Of a DNA stretch of 24,498 nucleotides, positions 1 through 6,533 are shown piece after piece (the stretch's first letter is position 1; each line of letters begins with the position of its first letter). The DNA is from an uncultured Lachnoanaerobaculum sp. (GTDB lineage Bacteria; Bacillota; Clostridia; Lachnospirales; Lachnospiraceae). The notes below the pieces were generated by a model. It did not search any database. It was not told where the DNA came from and saw only the letters and a program-made list of their open reading frames with translations. The stretch is taken from NCBI GenBank assembly GCA_916720285.1, contig CAKAQP010000009.1, positions 1-24,498 of the forward strand, read 5' to 3'. Position numbers and translations under genes: made by a program.

Positions 1-620
1 TCTCCGTCAAAAAGCTCCACAAAAGATGCTTGAGTGCCTGTAGTACCCTTGCATCCCAAAAGCTTTAAATTCTCAAGAGTATAATTTACATCCTCATAAT
101 CAAGTAAAAGCTCATTTATCCAAAGTGTAGCTCTCTTTCCTACTGTGGTAGGCTGTGCCGGTTGGAAATGAGTAAATGCCAAAGTAGGCAAATCCTTATA
201 TTTTAAAGCAAACTTTGAAAGCTCATTTATTACATTGATAAGCTTTTCTTTTACCAGCTCCAGCGCTTCCTTCATTATGATAATATCCGTATTATCACCT
301 ACATAACAGCTGGTTGCTCCAAGATGAATAATACCTTTTGCTTTTGGACATTGTACTCCGTAAGCGTATACATGACTCATTACATCATGCCTTACCTCTT
401 TTTCCCTTTCCTTTGCCACATCAAAATTTATATCATCTTGAAATTTCTTCAATTCCTCTATTTGCTCATCAGTAATATTCAGGCCGAGCTCTTTTTCCGT
501 CTCCGCAAGAGCAATCCACAGTTTTCTCCAGGTTTTAAACTTCTTGTCCTGTGAAAAAATATACTGCATCTTTGCACTTGCATATCTTTCTGAAAGCGGA
601 CTAATATATCTATCTTTCAA
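1..620 (-). CDS. purB: Adenylosuccinate lyase, C-terminal part beyond the left edge
   Basis: Adenylosuccinate lyase acts twice in purine synthesis: it releases fumarate from SAICAR to give AICAR, and from adenylosuccinate to give AMP. About 206 N-terminal residues are visible. Family landmarks are the substrate-binding stretch HLGATSCYVGDN, the signature THFQPAQPTTVGKR, and GTTGTQASFVELFDG at the edge; these resemble the long, human-like ADSL branch. The start is a TTG at 618-620, giving MKDRYISPLSERYAS, with an AGGAGG ribosome binding site at 626-631 and no suitable ATG nearby. The binding site overlaps the purC stop codon, so the two genes are probably co-transcribed and translationally coupled. 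The preceding gene, purC, makes the SAICAR that this enzyme uses. The catalytic C-terminal half lies outside the window. Identity is secure. Confidence 0.95.
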   Translation of the reverse strand, partial: MKDRYISPLSERYASAKMQYIFSQDKKFKTWRKLWIALAETEKELGLNITDEQIEELKKFQDDINFDVAKEREKEVRHDVMSHVYAYGVQCPKAKGIIHLGATSCYVGDNTDIIIMKEALELVKEKLINVINELSKFALKYKDLPTLAFTHFQPAQPTTVGKRATLWINELLLDYEDVNYTLENLKLLGCKGTTGTQASFVELFDG

Positions 621-629
621 GCCTTCCTC

Positions 630-1337
630 CTATTGTATACCAAGTCTTTTAAATACTTCGGCGTAGGCATCTTCCACTCCGCCCAAATCTCTTCTGAATC
701 TGTCCTTATCCAGTTTTTCATGGGTTTCTTTATCCCATAATCTGCAGGTATCCGGTGATATCTCATCAGCAAGAATTATATCTCCCTTATATCTGCCGAA
801 TTCTATTTTAAAATCTATCAGGTCTATTCCAAGTCCGTCAAAATAATTAATCAGTGTTTCATTTACTTTGAAAGCGTATGAGGCAATCTTGTCAATCTCA
901 TCCTGAGTTGCAAGATCAAGTGCCAATGCATAATAACCGTTTATAAAAGGATCTCCAAGATCATCATCCTTATAGGAAAATTCCAAGGTAGGAGTTTTTA
1001 ACTTGATTCCCTCTTCCATGCCGAGCTTTTTAGCAAAACTTCCTGCAGAGTAATTTCTCACTATTACCTCAAGCGGTACTATCTTTACAGCTTTTACAGC
1101 AGTCTCTCTGTCGTTAAGCTCTTCGATATAATGAGTAGGAACTCCCTTCTTTTCCAAAAGTTTAAATAGATGATTTGTCATACGATTATTAATCGCACCT
1201 TTTCCCACTATTGTTCCTTTTTTCTCTCCGTTAAATGCTGTGGCATCATCCTTATAAGAAACTATGAGCACATCAGGGTCCGCAGTCTTAAAGACTTTCT
1301 TAGCTTTTCCTTCGTACAGCTGCTCCAACTTCTCCAT
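630..1337 (-). CDS. purC: Phosphoribosylaminoimidazole-succinocarboxamide (SAICAR) synthase
   Basis: PurC joins CAIR and aspartate with ATP to form SAICAR in de novo purine synthesis in the cytoplasm. The 235-residue protein has the normal bacterial length and starts with the family's LYEGKAKKVF (residues 7-16). It also has PLEVIVRNYSAGS in the middle and EISPDTCRLWD near residue 190-200, the conserved aspartate/nucleotide-binding segment. The ATG at 1337 has a GGAGG ribosome binding site six bases upstream. It is the first gene of its unit, about 75 bases downstream of a near-consensus promoter and behind the terminator of the preceding gene. purB follows directly. I saw no purine riboswitch or PurR box in the leader, so its regulation is not evident from sequence. 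Confidence 0.97.
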   Translation of the reverse strand: MEKLEQLYEGKAKKVFKTADPDVLIVSYKDDATAFNGEKKGTIVGKGAINNRMTNHLFKLLEKKGVPTHYIEELNDRETAVKAVKIVPLEVIVRNYSAGSFAKKLGMEEGIKLKTPTLEFSYKDDDLGDPFINGYYALALDLATQDEIDKIASYAFKVNETLINYFDGLGIDLIDFKIEFGRYKGDIILADEISPDTCRLWDKETHEKLDKDRFRRDLGGVEDAYAEVFKRLGIQ

Positions 1338-1417
1338 TGTACACCTCCATTTGCTTTCAAAATCTACAATATCCCTCTGTCCACCGATAAAACAAAGCGG
1401 GCAGATACCACGGTTGT

Positions 1418-1446
1418 ATTATATACCACTATAAAGGATGTGGCAA
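1418..1446 (-). promoter_or_regulatory. Sigma-A-type promoter of purC-purB
   Basis: On the minus strand the -35 element is TTGCCA (1441-1446) and the -10 element is TATAAT (1418-1423), separated by exactly 17 bases. The -10 is a perfect match and the -35 matches four of six positions. Transcription would begin near 1411, giving a leader of about 74 bases before the purC ATG. The promoter lies immediately downstream of the terminator at 1455-1501, which fits the start of a new transcription unit. Confidence 0.8.
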
Positions 1447-1454
1447 TATATTAG

Positions 1455-1501
1455 AAAAAAAAGGATATCTCTATCCACCTGAGAGTAAATAGAAATATCC
1501 T
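1455..1501 (-). terminator. Rho-independent terminator after the ECF S component gene
   Basis: On the minus strand a 13-bp stem (arms at 1489-1501 and 1462-1474, one U-G wobble) encloses a 14-base loop and is followed by a run of eight T at 1462-1455. It starts 15 bases past the stop codon of the S component gene. Because the wobble pairs only in the minus-strand RNA, the structure favours termination in that direction. The loop contains CTCTCAGGTGG, which resembles part of the glycine riboswitch by chance. Confidence 0.88.
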
Positions 1502-1515
1502 CTAAAACGGAGTAT

Positions 1516-2112
1516 CTATTTTATTTTAAGGAATAATCCCGACTTAATAAGCACAGGTCTAAGAGCCGCATAAAGTATTACTATCAATACTGTACTTACT
1601 ATTGCATTTATAAGAGTTGTACCTGCCGCCCATGTAGCCATGATCTTTGCGGCATCCGCCTGAACTCCCAAAATATATACCTTATACAAATATCCTACTA
1701 TAGGATCGAATATAACATTGAATCCCAATCCACAGATTGAAGATATTGCAGTCCACTTCATAATATATTTTGTATCATGATTTTCTGTAATATGAGCAAT
1801 TTTATGTGCAACAAAACCTGCAATAAGTCCGATACAAAGCTTTAATATAAATGTCTTAGGTGCAGAAGTTATATATACCGGATCTAAAATGTCGGCTATG
1901 GTCATTCCAAGGCTTCCCGCTATACCGCCATATACTCCTCCAAGCAATATCGCCGCAATAACAACAAAGGCGTTTCCGATATGCAAGGCCGTCATATCAC
2001 CTGATATTGTAGGAATCGGTATCTTTAAATATGTGAAGCTCACATAACTTAATGCAGCCATAAGTGCTGTTGCTACAAGTTTAAAAACTGTACTGTCTTT
2101 TGTTCTTTCCAT
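1516..2112 (-). CDS. ECF transporter substrate-binding (S) component, vitamin-type
   Basis: This 198-residue membrane protein looks like the substrate-specific S subunit of an energy-coupling factor transporter, which binds a vitamin or similar small molecule and works with a shared EcfA-EcfA'-EcfT module. It has about six hydrophobic helices. The stretch GNAFVVIAAILLGGVYGG followed by AGSLGMTIADIL resembles the conserved segment of the PF07155/PF12822 S-component families. An alanine-rich helix 1 (ATALMAALSYV) is typical of the face that meets EcfT. No EcfA or EcfT genes are nearby, so it probably belongs to the shared-module (group II) type. The ATG at 2112 has a GGAGG site. The substrate cannot be told from the sequence: no recognised riboswitch or pathway partner is adjacent, and purC belongs to a separate promoter. 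Confidence 0.82.
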   Translation of the reverse strand: MERTKDSTVFKLVATALMAALSYVSFTYLKIPIPTISGDMTALHIGNAFVVIAAILLGGVYGGIAGSLGMTIADILDPVYITSAPKTFILKLCIGLIAGFVAHKIAHITENHDTKYIMKWTAISSICGLGFNVIFDPIVGYLYKVYILGVQADAAKIMATWAAGTTLINAIVSTVLIVILYAALRPVLIKSGLFLKIK

Positions 2113-2156
2113 GATCTTTCCTCCATCATTTTTGGCTGATATCAGTATATAAAAAT

Positions 2157-2204
2157 AGTGGTATGATTAAAATATCCACTTTGAATAGTTTTAATCATAC
2201 CACT
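2157..2204 (-). terminator. 16-bp perfect inverted repeat; probable terminator of the ABC unit
   Basis: Arms at 2157-2172 and 2189-2204 are perfectly complementary over 16 bp around a 16-base loop. On the minus strand the stem is followed by ATTTTTATATA, a moderate U-tract, so it probably ends transcription from the upstream permease gene. The opposite direction has no U-tract. The loop carries an extra AGTGG on the minus strand that could compete for the same CCACT, so an alternative fold is possible. A weak promoter-like TATACT (2144-2149) for the next gene lies just beyond, with its spacer and -35 region inside one arm. The repeat might therefore also act as an operator. Confidence 0.6.
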
Positions 2205-2245
2205 TATGTTATTTGAATATATTTTTCTCTTTTTTATTTTAATTA

Positions 2246-3085
2246 TTATTCCAAATTCAGTTTGTCTCTGAGTATGCGATAGCTTATAGCATAGGCAACT
2301 ACAACTATTATTATATTCTTTGTATTAATTAAAATCATTGTAATAACACTATATATACTTGGACTATGTATAAAAGGCCCATATACAAATGCTTTTGTTA
2401 TCACTTCTATTATTGCGTCAACAGCATTAAATACTCTGTTCATAACTATAAATATTATTACACTCATCAAGATTTTATGTGAATTAAACAGCTGCCCGAT
2501 TGAAACTGCTAAAAATAAAAGCAATGTATTGAAAACTGTTTGTATAATTGCAAACAAACAGCCAAAGACTATTCCAAGTACAATTCCCATACCGTTTAAC
2601 ATTGTAAAATCACCCAGTACTGCACCTTTAAATCTTGCTATATAAAGCATCAAATCTCCAAATCCATCTGTTACCAATATATATCCACCCAATATGATAC
2701 TTGCCGATACAACAATCATCAGCGTTACAATTGTTTGTACTACTACCGCCGGTATTACCTTACCCAAAATAATCTCATGTTTCTTTAAAGGCAATGTATT
2801 TGTAAAATATCCTACACCTGAATACATGGTTTTATAAAACCTGACTCCTATATATATATTCATACCTATTCCTGTAACAATCAATATAACTAAATATAAA
2901 ATAAAAGTTATATATGCCAAAAAAATCGATAATATACCTCCCTCCGAGTCATTAATTCCAAAAACCAACATCGGAACTATTACTACACAGAAAATTATTC
3001 CCGTAATAACAGCAAGCGCTATTGCTACCGGTAAAAGTGCAGATTTCATTTGCTTAAATTCATATTTTATCAATTTACCCGACAT
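2246..3085 (-). CDS. ABC transporter permease, YtrC/D-like, substrate unknown
   Basis: The 279-residue protein is strongly hydrophobic, with about six membrane segments: near residues 15-43, 52-85, 105-140, 165-205, 207-228 and 248-270. The N-terminus, KLIKYEFKQMKSALLP, is the amphipathic cytoplasmic start seen in ABC-2 type permeases that partner BcrA/YtrB ATPases. It overlaps the ATPase gene by 11 bases and has a GGAGG site ahead of its ATG, so the two are co-expressed and likely form one exporter or regulatory complex. Related YtrA-controlled transporters respond to cell-envelope antibiotics in Bacillus, but no substrate can be inferred here. It is the last gene of its unit, ahead of the inverted repeat at 2157-2204. 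Confidence 0.8.
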   Translation of the reverse strand: MSGKLIKYEFKQMKSALLPVAIALAVITGIIFCVVIVPMLVFGINDSEGGILSIFLAYITFILYLVILIVTGIGMNIYIGVRFYKTMYSGVGYFTNTLPLKKHEIILGKVIPAVVVQTIVTLMIVVSASIILGGYILVTDGFGDLMLYIARFKGAVLGDFTMLNGMGIVLGIVFGCLFAIIQTVFNTLLLFLAVSIGQLFNSHKILMSVIIFIVMNRVFNAVDAIIEVITKAFVYGPFIHSPSIYSVITMILINTKNIIIVVVAYAISYRILRDKLNLE

Positions 3086-3776
3086 TTAATACCTCCTTGA
3101 AATATTCATCTATAGAACAGCCTTTTTCATTTCTTATACGGTCTACAGTATCATATAATATGATTTCTCCGTCTCTTATAAATATAACCTCGTCAAGCAT
3201 ACTCTCCACCTCCGGAGTAAGACTTGTGGATATCAAAATACCGGCATTCCTATTATAGTTGCTTAAAATTATTTTCAGTATATAATCTCTTGCATCAGCG
3301 TCTACATTAATGAAAGGTTCGTCCAAAACGTAGAGCTTTGCATTCCTGCTCATAACAAGTATAGCTTGCAACTTTCTTCTGTTTTCTTTTGACAAAGCCT
3401 TTATCTTGTATTTATCCGGAATCTTCAACTCATTAAACATTTCATAGGCTCTGTCTTTTGAGAAATCCTCATAAAAATCGGCATGCATAGATATTGTATC
3501 TTTAACCGTCATACTTTCATCAAGGAAAATTTTATCCGGAAGATATGCAACATAGGATTTGGTTATTTCATTCGGTTCAACTCCGTCAACACTCACTACT
3601 CCCTCAGTCTGCTTTAATACACCTGTAATTATCTTCATTAAGGTAGTTTTACCTCCACCTTTCGGACCGAACAGCCCTACAATTTTTCCGGACGGTATAT
3701 TCAGGTTTATATTATTCAGTGCCTTTTTAATTCCATATTTTTTACTGACAGCCTTTAAACTAAGTAAATCAAGCAT
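3075..3776 (-). CDS. ABC transporter ATP-binding protein with atypical signature and H-switch
   Basis: This 233-residue subunit should energise the permease encoded next. Walker A is GPKGGGKTT (residues 37-45, lysine and threonine intact). Walker B is KLYVLDEP (147-154) with the catalytic Glu153. The usual LSGGQ/LSKGM signature reads LSKEN (128-132), losing the key glycine. The H-switch histidine is replaced by serine in ISTSLTPEVE (Ser185). These changes suggest slow or unconventional ATP hydrolysis, or an asymmetric partner, though a functional homodimer cannot be excluded. The gene overlaps the repressor gene by 8 bases and the permease gene by 11. Its ATG at 3776 has a GGAGG site nine bases upstream, within the end of the repressor gene. 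The family is of the YtrB/BcrA type; the transported substrate is unknown. Confidence 0.88.
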   Translation of the reverse strand: MLDLLSLKAVSKKYGIKKALNNINLNIPSGKIVGLFGPKGGGKTTLMKIITGVLKQTEGVVSVDGVEPNEITKSYVAYLPDKIFLDESMTVKDTISMHADFYEDFSKDRAYEMFNELKIPDKYKIKALSKENRRKLQAILVMSRNAKLYVLDEPFINVDADARDYILKIILSNYNRNAGILISTSLTPEVESMLDEVIFIRDGEIILYDTVDRIRNEKGCSIDEYFKEVLNVG

Positions 3777-4140
3777 TTTTCACTTCCTCCATCTTCTCTA
3801 TGTTCTTAATTATTTCTTCTTTTGAAAAGCCCATATTAACCATATTGAAAAAATATTCCGATGTATATTCTCTTGCCATTTCCTCTTTGCTTTGCTTAAT
3901 TATTTCCCTATTATTTGTAACTTCTCTACCTGTATTTCTTATAGTATCTACAAGCCCCGTTCTCTCAAGCTCCGCATACGCCCTTTGGACAGTATTTGGG
4001 TTTACATTCAACACATTTGAAAGCTCTCTTACGCTCAAAAGCTTATCTCCGCATCCTATCTCACCTGAAAATATTTGCATTCTTATATAATCAATAATCT
4101 GCAAATACACGGCTCTGTCAGATTTCACCTTCCATTCCAT
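3769..4140 (-). CDS. GntR-family transcriptional repressor, YtrA subfamily
   Basis: A 123-residue regulator with the short YtrA layout: an N-terminal winged helix-turn-helix and only about 50 helical residues for dimerisation, with no large ligand domain. Residues 9-70 include YLQIIDYIRMQIFSGEI and the recognition region LSVRELSNVLNVNPNTVQRAY, followed by the ELERTGLV turn. YtrA-type repressors usually sit first in an operon with ABC genes and repress it. Here the gene is first, overlapping the ATPase gene, and the promoter region contains a YtrA-like inverted repeat, so autorepression is likely. The inducing signal is not evident; envelope stress or cationic antimicrobials are known for relatives. 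The ATG at 4140 has an AGGGGAG ribosome binding site. Confidence 0.9.
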   Translation of the reverse strand: MEWKVKSDRAVYLQIIDYIRMQIFSGEIGCGDKLLSVRELSNVLNVNPNTVQRAYAELERTGLVDTIRNTGREVTNNREIIKQSKEEMAREYTSEYFFNMVNMGFSKEEIIKNIEKMEEVKNA

Positions 4141-4157
4141 ATACTCCCCTTCCGTTT

Positions 4158-4181
4158 ATTGTACTACCCATTTAATACACT
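4158..4181 (-). promoter_or_regulatory. Putative YtrA-type operator
   Basis: On the plus strand the site reads ATTGTA-N12-TACACT. The inner TGTA/TACA halves are exact, and the adjacent CTA/TAA pairs allow one mismatch. Bacillus subtilis YtrA is reported to bind AGTGTA-N13-TACACT, which this closely resembles apart from one base of spacing and one arm base. It lies just downstream of the proposed -10 at 4185-4190, covering the likely transcription start, where a bound repressor would block the promoter. Function is inferred. Confidence 0.55.
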
Positions 4182-4184
4182 ATA

Positions 4185-4213
4185 AGAATAAACAAATATT
4201 TAATATTTGTAAA
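4185..4213 (-). promoter_or_regulatory. Putative promoter of the GntR-ABC unit
   Basis: The minus strand has TTTACA (4208-4213, five of six consensus) and TATTCT (4185-4190, four of six) separated by 17 bases. Transcription would start near 4178, inside the putative operator. A competing -10, TACAAT at 4158-4163, lacks a good -35. The 19-bp palindrome at 4192-4210 fills the spacer and touches the -35. Confidence 0.45.
4192..4210. repeat. 19-bp AT-rich perfect palindrome
   Basis: Two 9-base arms, ACAAATATT and AATATTTGT, surround one central base with no mismatch. The palindrome occupies the spacer of the proposed promoter of the GntR-ABC unit, upstream of the YtrA-like site. It could be a second protein-binding site. 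In such an AT-rich intergenic region chance is also possible. Confidence 0.6.
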
Positions 4214-4265
4214 TAAACTTTTTATTAATAATGATTTACATTAATTCTTTTTAAAAATCATAATA

Positions 4266-4297
4266 ATAAAAAACAGACTTTCAAAATGAAAATCTGC
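4266..4297 (-). terminator. Rho-independent terminator at the end of the murE-thiN run
   Basis: On the minus strand a 9-bp stem with one wobble (arms at 4288-4296 and 4274-4282) and a five-base loop is followed by a run of T at 4273 and below. It begins about a dozen bases after the thiN stop codon. It separates the long housekeeping gene run from the GntR-ABC unit. Confidence 0.82.
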
Positions 4298-4307
4298 TTT
4301 ACATTCT

Positions 4308-4958
4308 CTAATCTCTGCTCTCCACTACAAGTAAGTATCCGCTAAAAGTAGCTTCCAACTTGTCATCCTTTATCTCATTACTTATATAAAGGCTTGGAGT
4401 CGCTATATTGTCAATTATTCTGTTTTCAATAGGATACTTTACTCCTTCGAGTTTCTCCATAAAGTTTTTTCCTTCAAGTGAAAAAAAGCTTATGTATTTT
4501 CCCCAAAGTTTCTCTCTTTCCAGGATGAAATGATTTGATTTGACATATATTTTATTATATTTATCATATATGGTTATATCCACTCCAAGTTTTTTATACT
4601 TTTGAAGTATCAAAATATTGGCAAAGGCGTGGTCAAATCTCTTTCCCAAAGCACCAAAGACTGATATTGTCTTGATACCGACTTTTACGGCTCTGTCCAC
4701 CGCAAGTTCACTGTCTGAGAAATCCTTTATAGGGTCATGCTTTACTATCTCAACATTCAGGTTTTCATATTTTTTCAGCCGCTCCTCATCAGACAGTGTA
4801 TCAAAATCTCCTACCATTATATGAGGGATTACATTTATTTTTTCAAGCTTTGTAATTGCCGCATCCACACTGATAATAACATCTTCTTTATTTTCGGCTA
4901 TATAGTTTTCCAATAATGATATATCTATATCTCCGCCGGTAACAATTATTGCATTCAT
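4308..4958 (-). CDS. thiN: Thiamine diphosphokinase
   Basis: The enzyme transfers pyrophosphate from ATP to thiamine, making the cofactor thiamine diphosphate in the cytoplasm. The 216-residue protein shows the family's motifs in order: IISVDAAITKL (residues 28-38; relatives usually have DGGA), VGDFDT (49-54), DFSDSELA (79-86) and GALGKRFDHAFANI (102-115). Length is normal. The ATG at 4958 lies 9 bases after the rpe stop; a GAGG sequence is 14 bases upstream, rather far, so translation may rely on coupling to rpe. The rsgA-rpe-thiN order is conserved in Bacillus and Clostridia. It is the last gene before the terminator. The Bacillus neighbour spoVM is not visible after it. Confidence 0.93.
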   Translation of the reverse strand: MNAIIVTGGDIDISLLENYIAENKEDVIISVDAAITKLEKINVIPHIMVGDFDTLSDEERLKKYENLNVEIVKHDPIKDFSDSELAVDRAVKVGIKTISVFGALGKRFDHAFANILILQKYKKLGVDITIYDKYNKIYVKSNHFILEREKLWGKYISFFSLEGKNFMEKLEGVKYPIENRIIDNIATPSLYISNEIKDDKLEATFSGYLLVVESRD

Positions 4959-4967
4959 TTACAATAT

Positions 4968-5627
4968 CTATACCTCTCCCAGTGCATCATTTAAAGCTTT
5001 TATATTCTTTAAAATATCACCTTTAAATACTGAAGAACCTGCCACAAACTCATCGACTCCGGCATCTGAAAGAGCTTTTATATTGTCTATACCGACTCCT
5101 CCATCCACCTGTATCAAAAGTTTCGGATTTTTCTTTTCTCTCATTTTTGAGAGTTCTCTTATCTTATCCAAACTGTAGGGAATAAATTTTTGTCCTCCAA
5201 ATCCCGGATTTACACTCATTATAAGTACCATATCAACTTCGGAAATGATATTTTCTAAGAGTGAAACGGGAGTTGCGGGATTTATGGATATACCGCTTCT
5301 AAGTCCAAAGGACTTTATTTGTGATATACATCTGTCTATATGCTTGCAAGCCTCAAAATGTATCGTTATACCGTCGGCTCCGCTATTGTAAAAATCTTCA
5401 ATATATCTCTCCGGATTTTCTACCATCATATGTACATCAAAGAAAAAATCTACAGATTTTCTTAATGAACTTATAACAGGCATTCCAAATGAAATACTCG
5501 GTACAAACATTCCGTCCATTACATCCAGATGTAAAACTTTTATATTTCCCTCTTTTAAAAGCTTCATCTGTGATGATAAATCAAAGAAATCGGCTGCAAG
5601 TAGTGATGGTGCAATATTCTTTTTCAA
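4968..5627 (-). CDS. rpe: Ribulose-phosphate 3-epimerase
   Basis: Rpe interconverts ribulose 5-phosphate and xylulose 5-phosphate in the pentose phosphate pathway. The 219-residue TIM barrel has the expected IAPSLLAADF start, the metal and catalytic motifs HLDVMDG (33-39) and DVHMMVENP (64-72), then MSVNPGFGGQ and QVDGGV. The start is a TTG at 5625-5627, supported by an AAAGGAG ribosome binding site about seven bases upstream and by alignment of the N-terminus to the family; no ATG fits. This TTG forms a 4-base TTGA overlap with the rsgA stop, implying translational coupling. Confidence 0.96.
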   Translation of the reverse strand: MKKNIAPSLLAADFFDLSSQMKLLKEGNIKVLHLDVMDGMFVPSISFGMPVISSLRKSVDFFFDVHMMVENPERYIEDFYNSGADGITIHFEACKHIDRCISQIKSFGLRSGISINPATPVSLLENIISEVDMVLIMSVNPGFGGQKFIPYSLDKIRELSKMREKKNPKLLIQVDGGVGIDNIKALSDAGVDEFVAGSSVFKGDILKNIKALNDALGEV

Positions 5628-6526
5628 TACTTTCTCCTTTCAGAAAGCTCTTCATACATTTTTTTATAACTTTGATACCTGGATTCACCGATAAGTTTTT
5701 CTGCCAAGGCCTGCTTTACGGCACAATCCGGCTCATTTATATGCATACAACCTGCGAATCTGCATTTCCCTTCATACTCTTCAAACTCATGGAAATGAAA
5801 CCTCAGCTCCTCCTTATCAAATGTAGGTGATTCCACACTTGTAAACCCCGGAGTATCAAATACAAAGGTATCACTGTCAATCATAAACAGCTCGGAATGT
5901 CTGGTAGTATGCCTTCCTCTTTCTATTTTTCTGCTGACAGTATTTGTATCCATATTTGCTTTCGGTGCAAGTATATTTGTTATAGAGGACTTTCCGACTC
6001 CTGAAGCACCGGCAAGTACACTTACCTCACCTTTAAGAGCCTCTTTTAAATCTTCAAGTCCGTTTTCTTCAAAAGTTGAAGCTATAATGTTTTTAAACCC
6101 CGCATCAGTATATATTTTTGCATATTCTAAAGCCTTATCCATGTTAAGATCTGTTTTATTCCAGCATATCTCTACCTTTATACCTGCATTTGACATATTT
6201 ATCAGATACTTGTCCAAATAGTAAAATGCCGGAGACGGTGACTCCACCGCCAAAACAAGCACAACTTTATCTATATTGGATACTGCAGGCCTTATCAGGG
6301 CATTTTTTCTTTTATGTATCTTTACAATATTCCCTTCAAAATCTTTTGTGTCCGTGATTTCAAAGTCTACATTGTCACCCACAAGCGGCTTTACGCCTAA
6401 TTTTCTGAAAATGCCCTTTGCCTTGCACTCAAAAATCTGACCTTTTCTTTCTCCTTCATCAAGGATTATACAATAATAAAAACCTGCAATACCCTTTATT
6501 ATCTTTGCAAAATAAATTTTGCTCAT
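5624..6526 (-). CDS. rsgA: Small ribosomal subunit assembly GTPase RsgA
   Basis: RsgA (YloQ/CpgA) is a circularly permuted GTPase that checks late 30S subunit maturation. The 300 residues run: OB-fold, then G4 NKTD (123-126), P-loop GASGVGKSS (173-181) and switch DTPGF (224-228), then a zinc site Cys255, Cys260, His262, Cys268. I chose the ATG at 6526, giving MSKIYFAKIIKGIAGFYYC, which matches the family's usual N-terminus. A TTG 15 bases upstream is in frame but no better supported. The ribosome binding site is weak and the gene begins seven bases after the prkC stop, so coupling is likely. In Bacillus, CpgA is a known substrate of the PrkC kinase encoded just upstream. Confidence 0.95.
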   Translation of the reverse strand: MSKIYFAKIIKGIAGFYYCIILDEGERKGQIFECKAKGIFRKLGVKPLVGDNVDFEITDTKDFEGNIVKIHKRKNALIRPAVSNIDKVVLVLAVESPSPAFYYLDKYLINMSNAGIKVEICWNKTDLNMDKALEYAKIYTDAGFKNIIASTFEENGLEDLKEALKGEVSVLAGASGVGKSSITNILAPKANMDTNTVSRKIERGRHTTRHSELFMIDSDTFVFDTPGFTSVESPTFDKEELRFHFHEFEEYEGKCRFAGCMHINEPDCAVKQALAEKLIGESRYQSYKKMYEELSERRKY

Positions 6527-6533
6527 ATCTTCT

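Noticed and set aside
1338..1410. Possible purine riboswitch or PurR box in the purC leader
   Set aside because: No aptamer core, paired stems or recognisable box could be found, and the leader is only about 74 bases.
1455..1501. Glycine-riboswitch-like CTCTCAGGTGGATAGAG on the minus strand
   Set aside because: It lies after a stop codon, in the loop and 3' arm of a clear terminator. The rest of the aptamer core is absent, and the following gene purC has its own promoter downstream of it.
4141..4307. A spoVM-like micro-gene after thiN, as in Bacillus
   Set aside because: The interval holds only a terminator, an operator, a palindrome and a promoter; no SpoVM-like frame with a binding site was seen.
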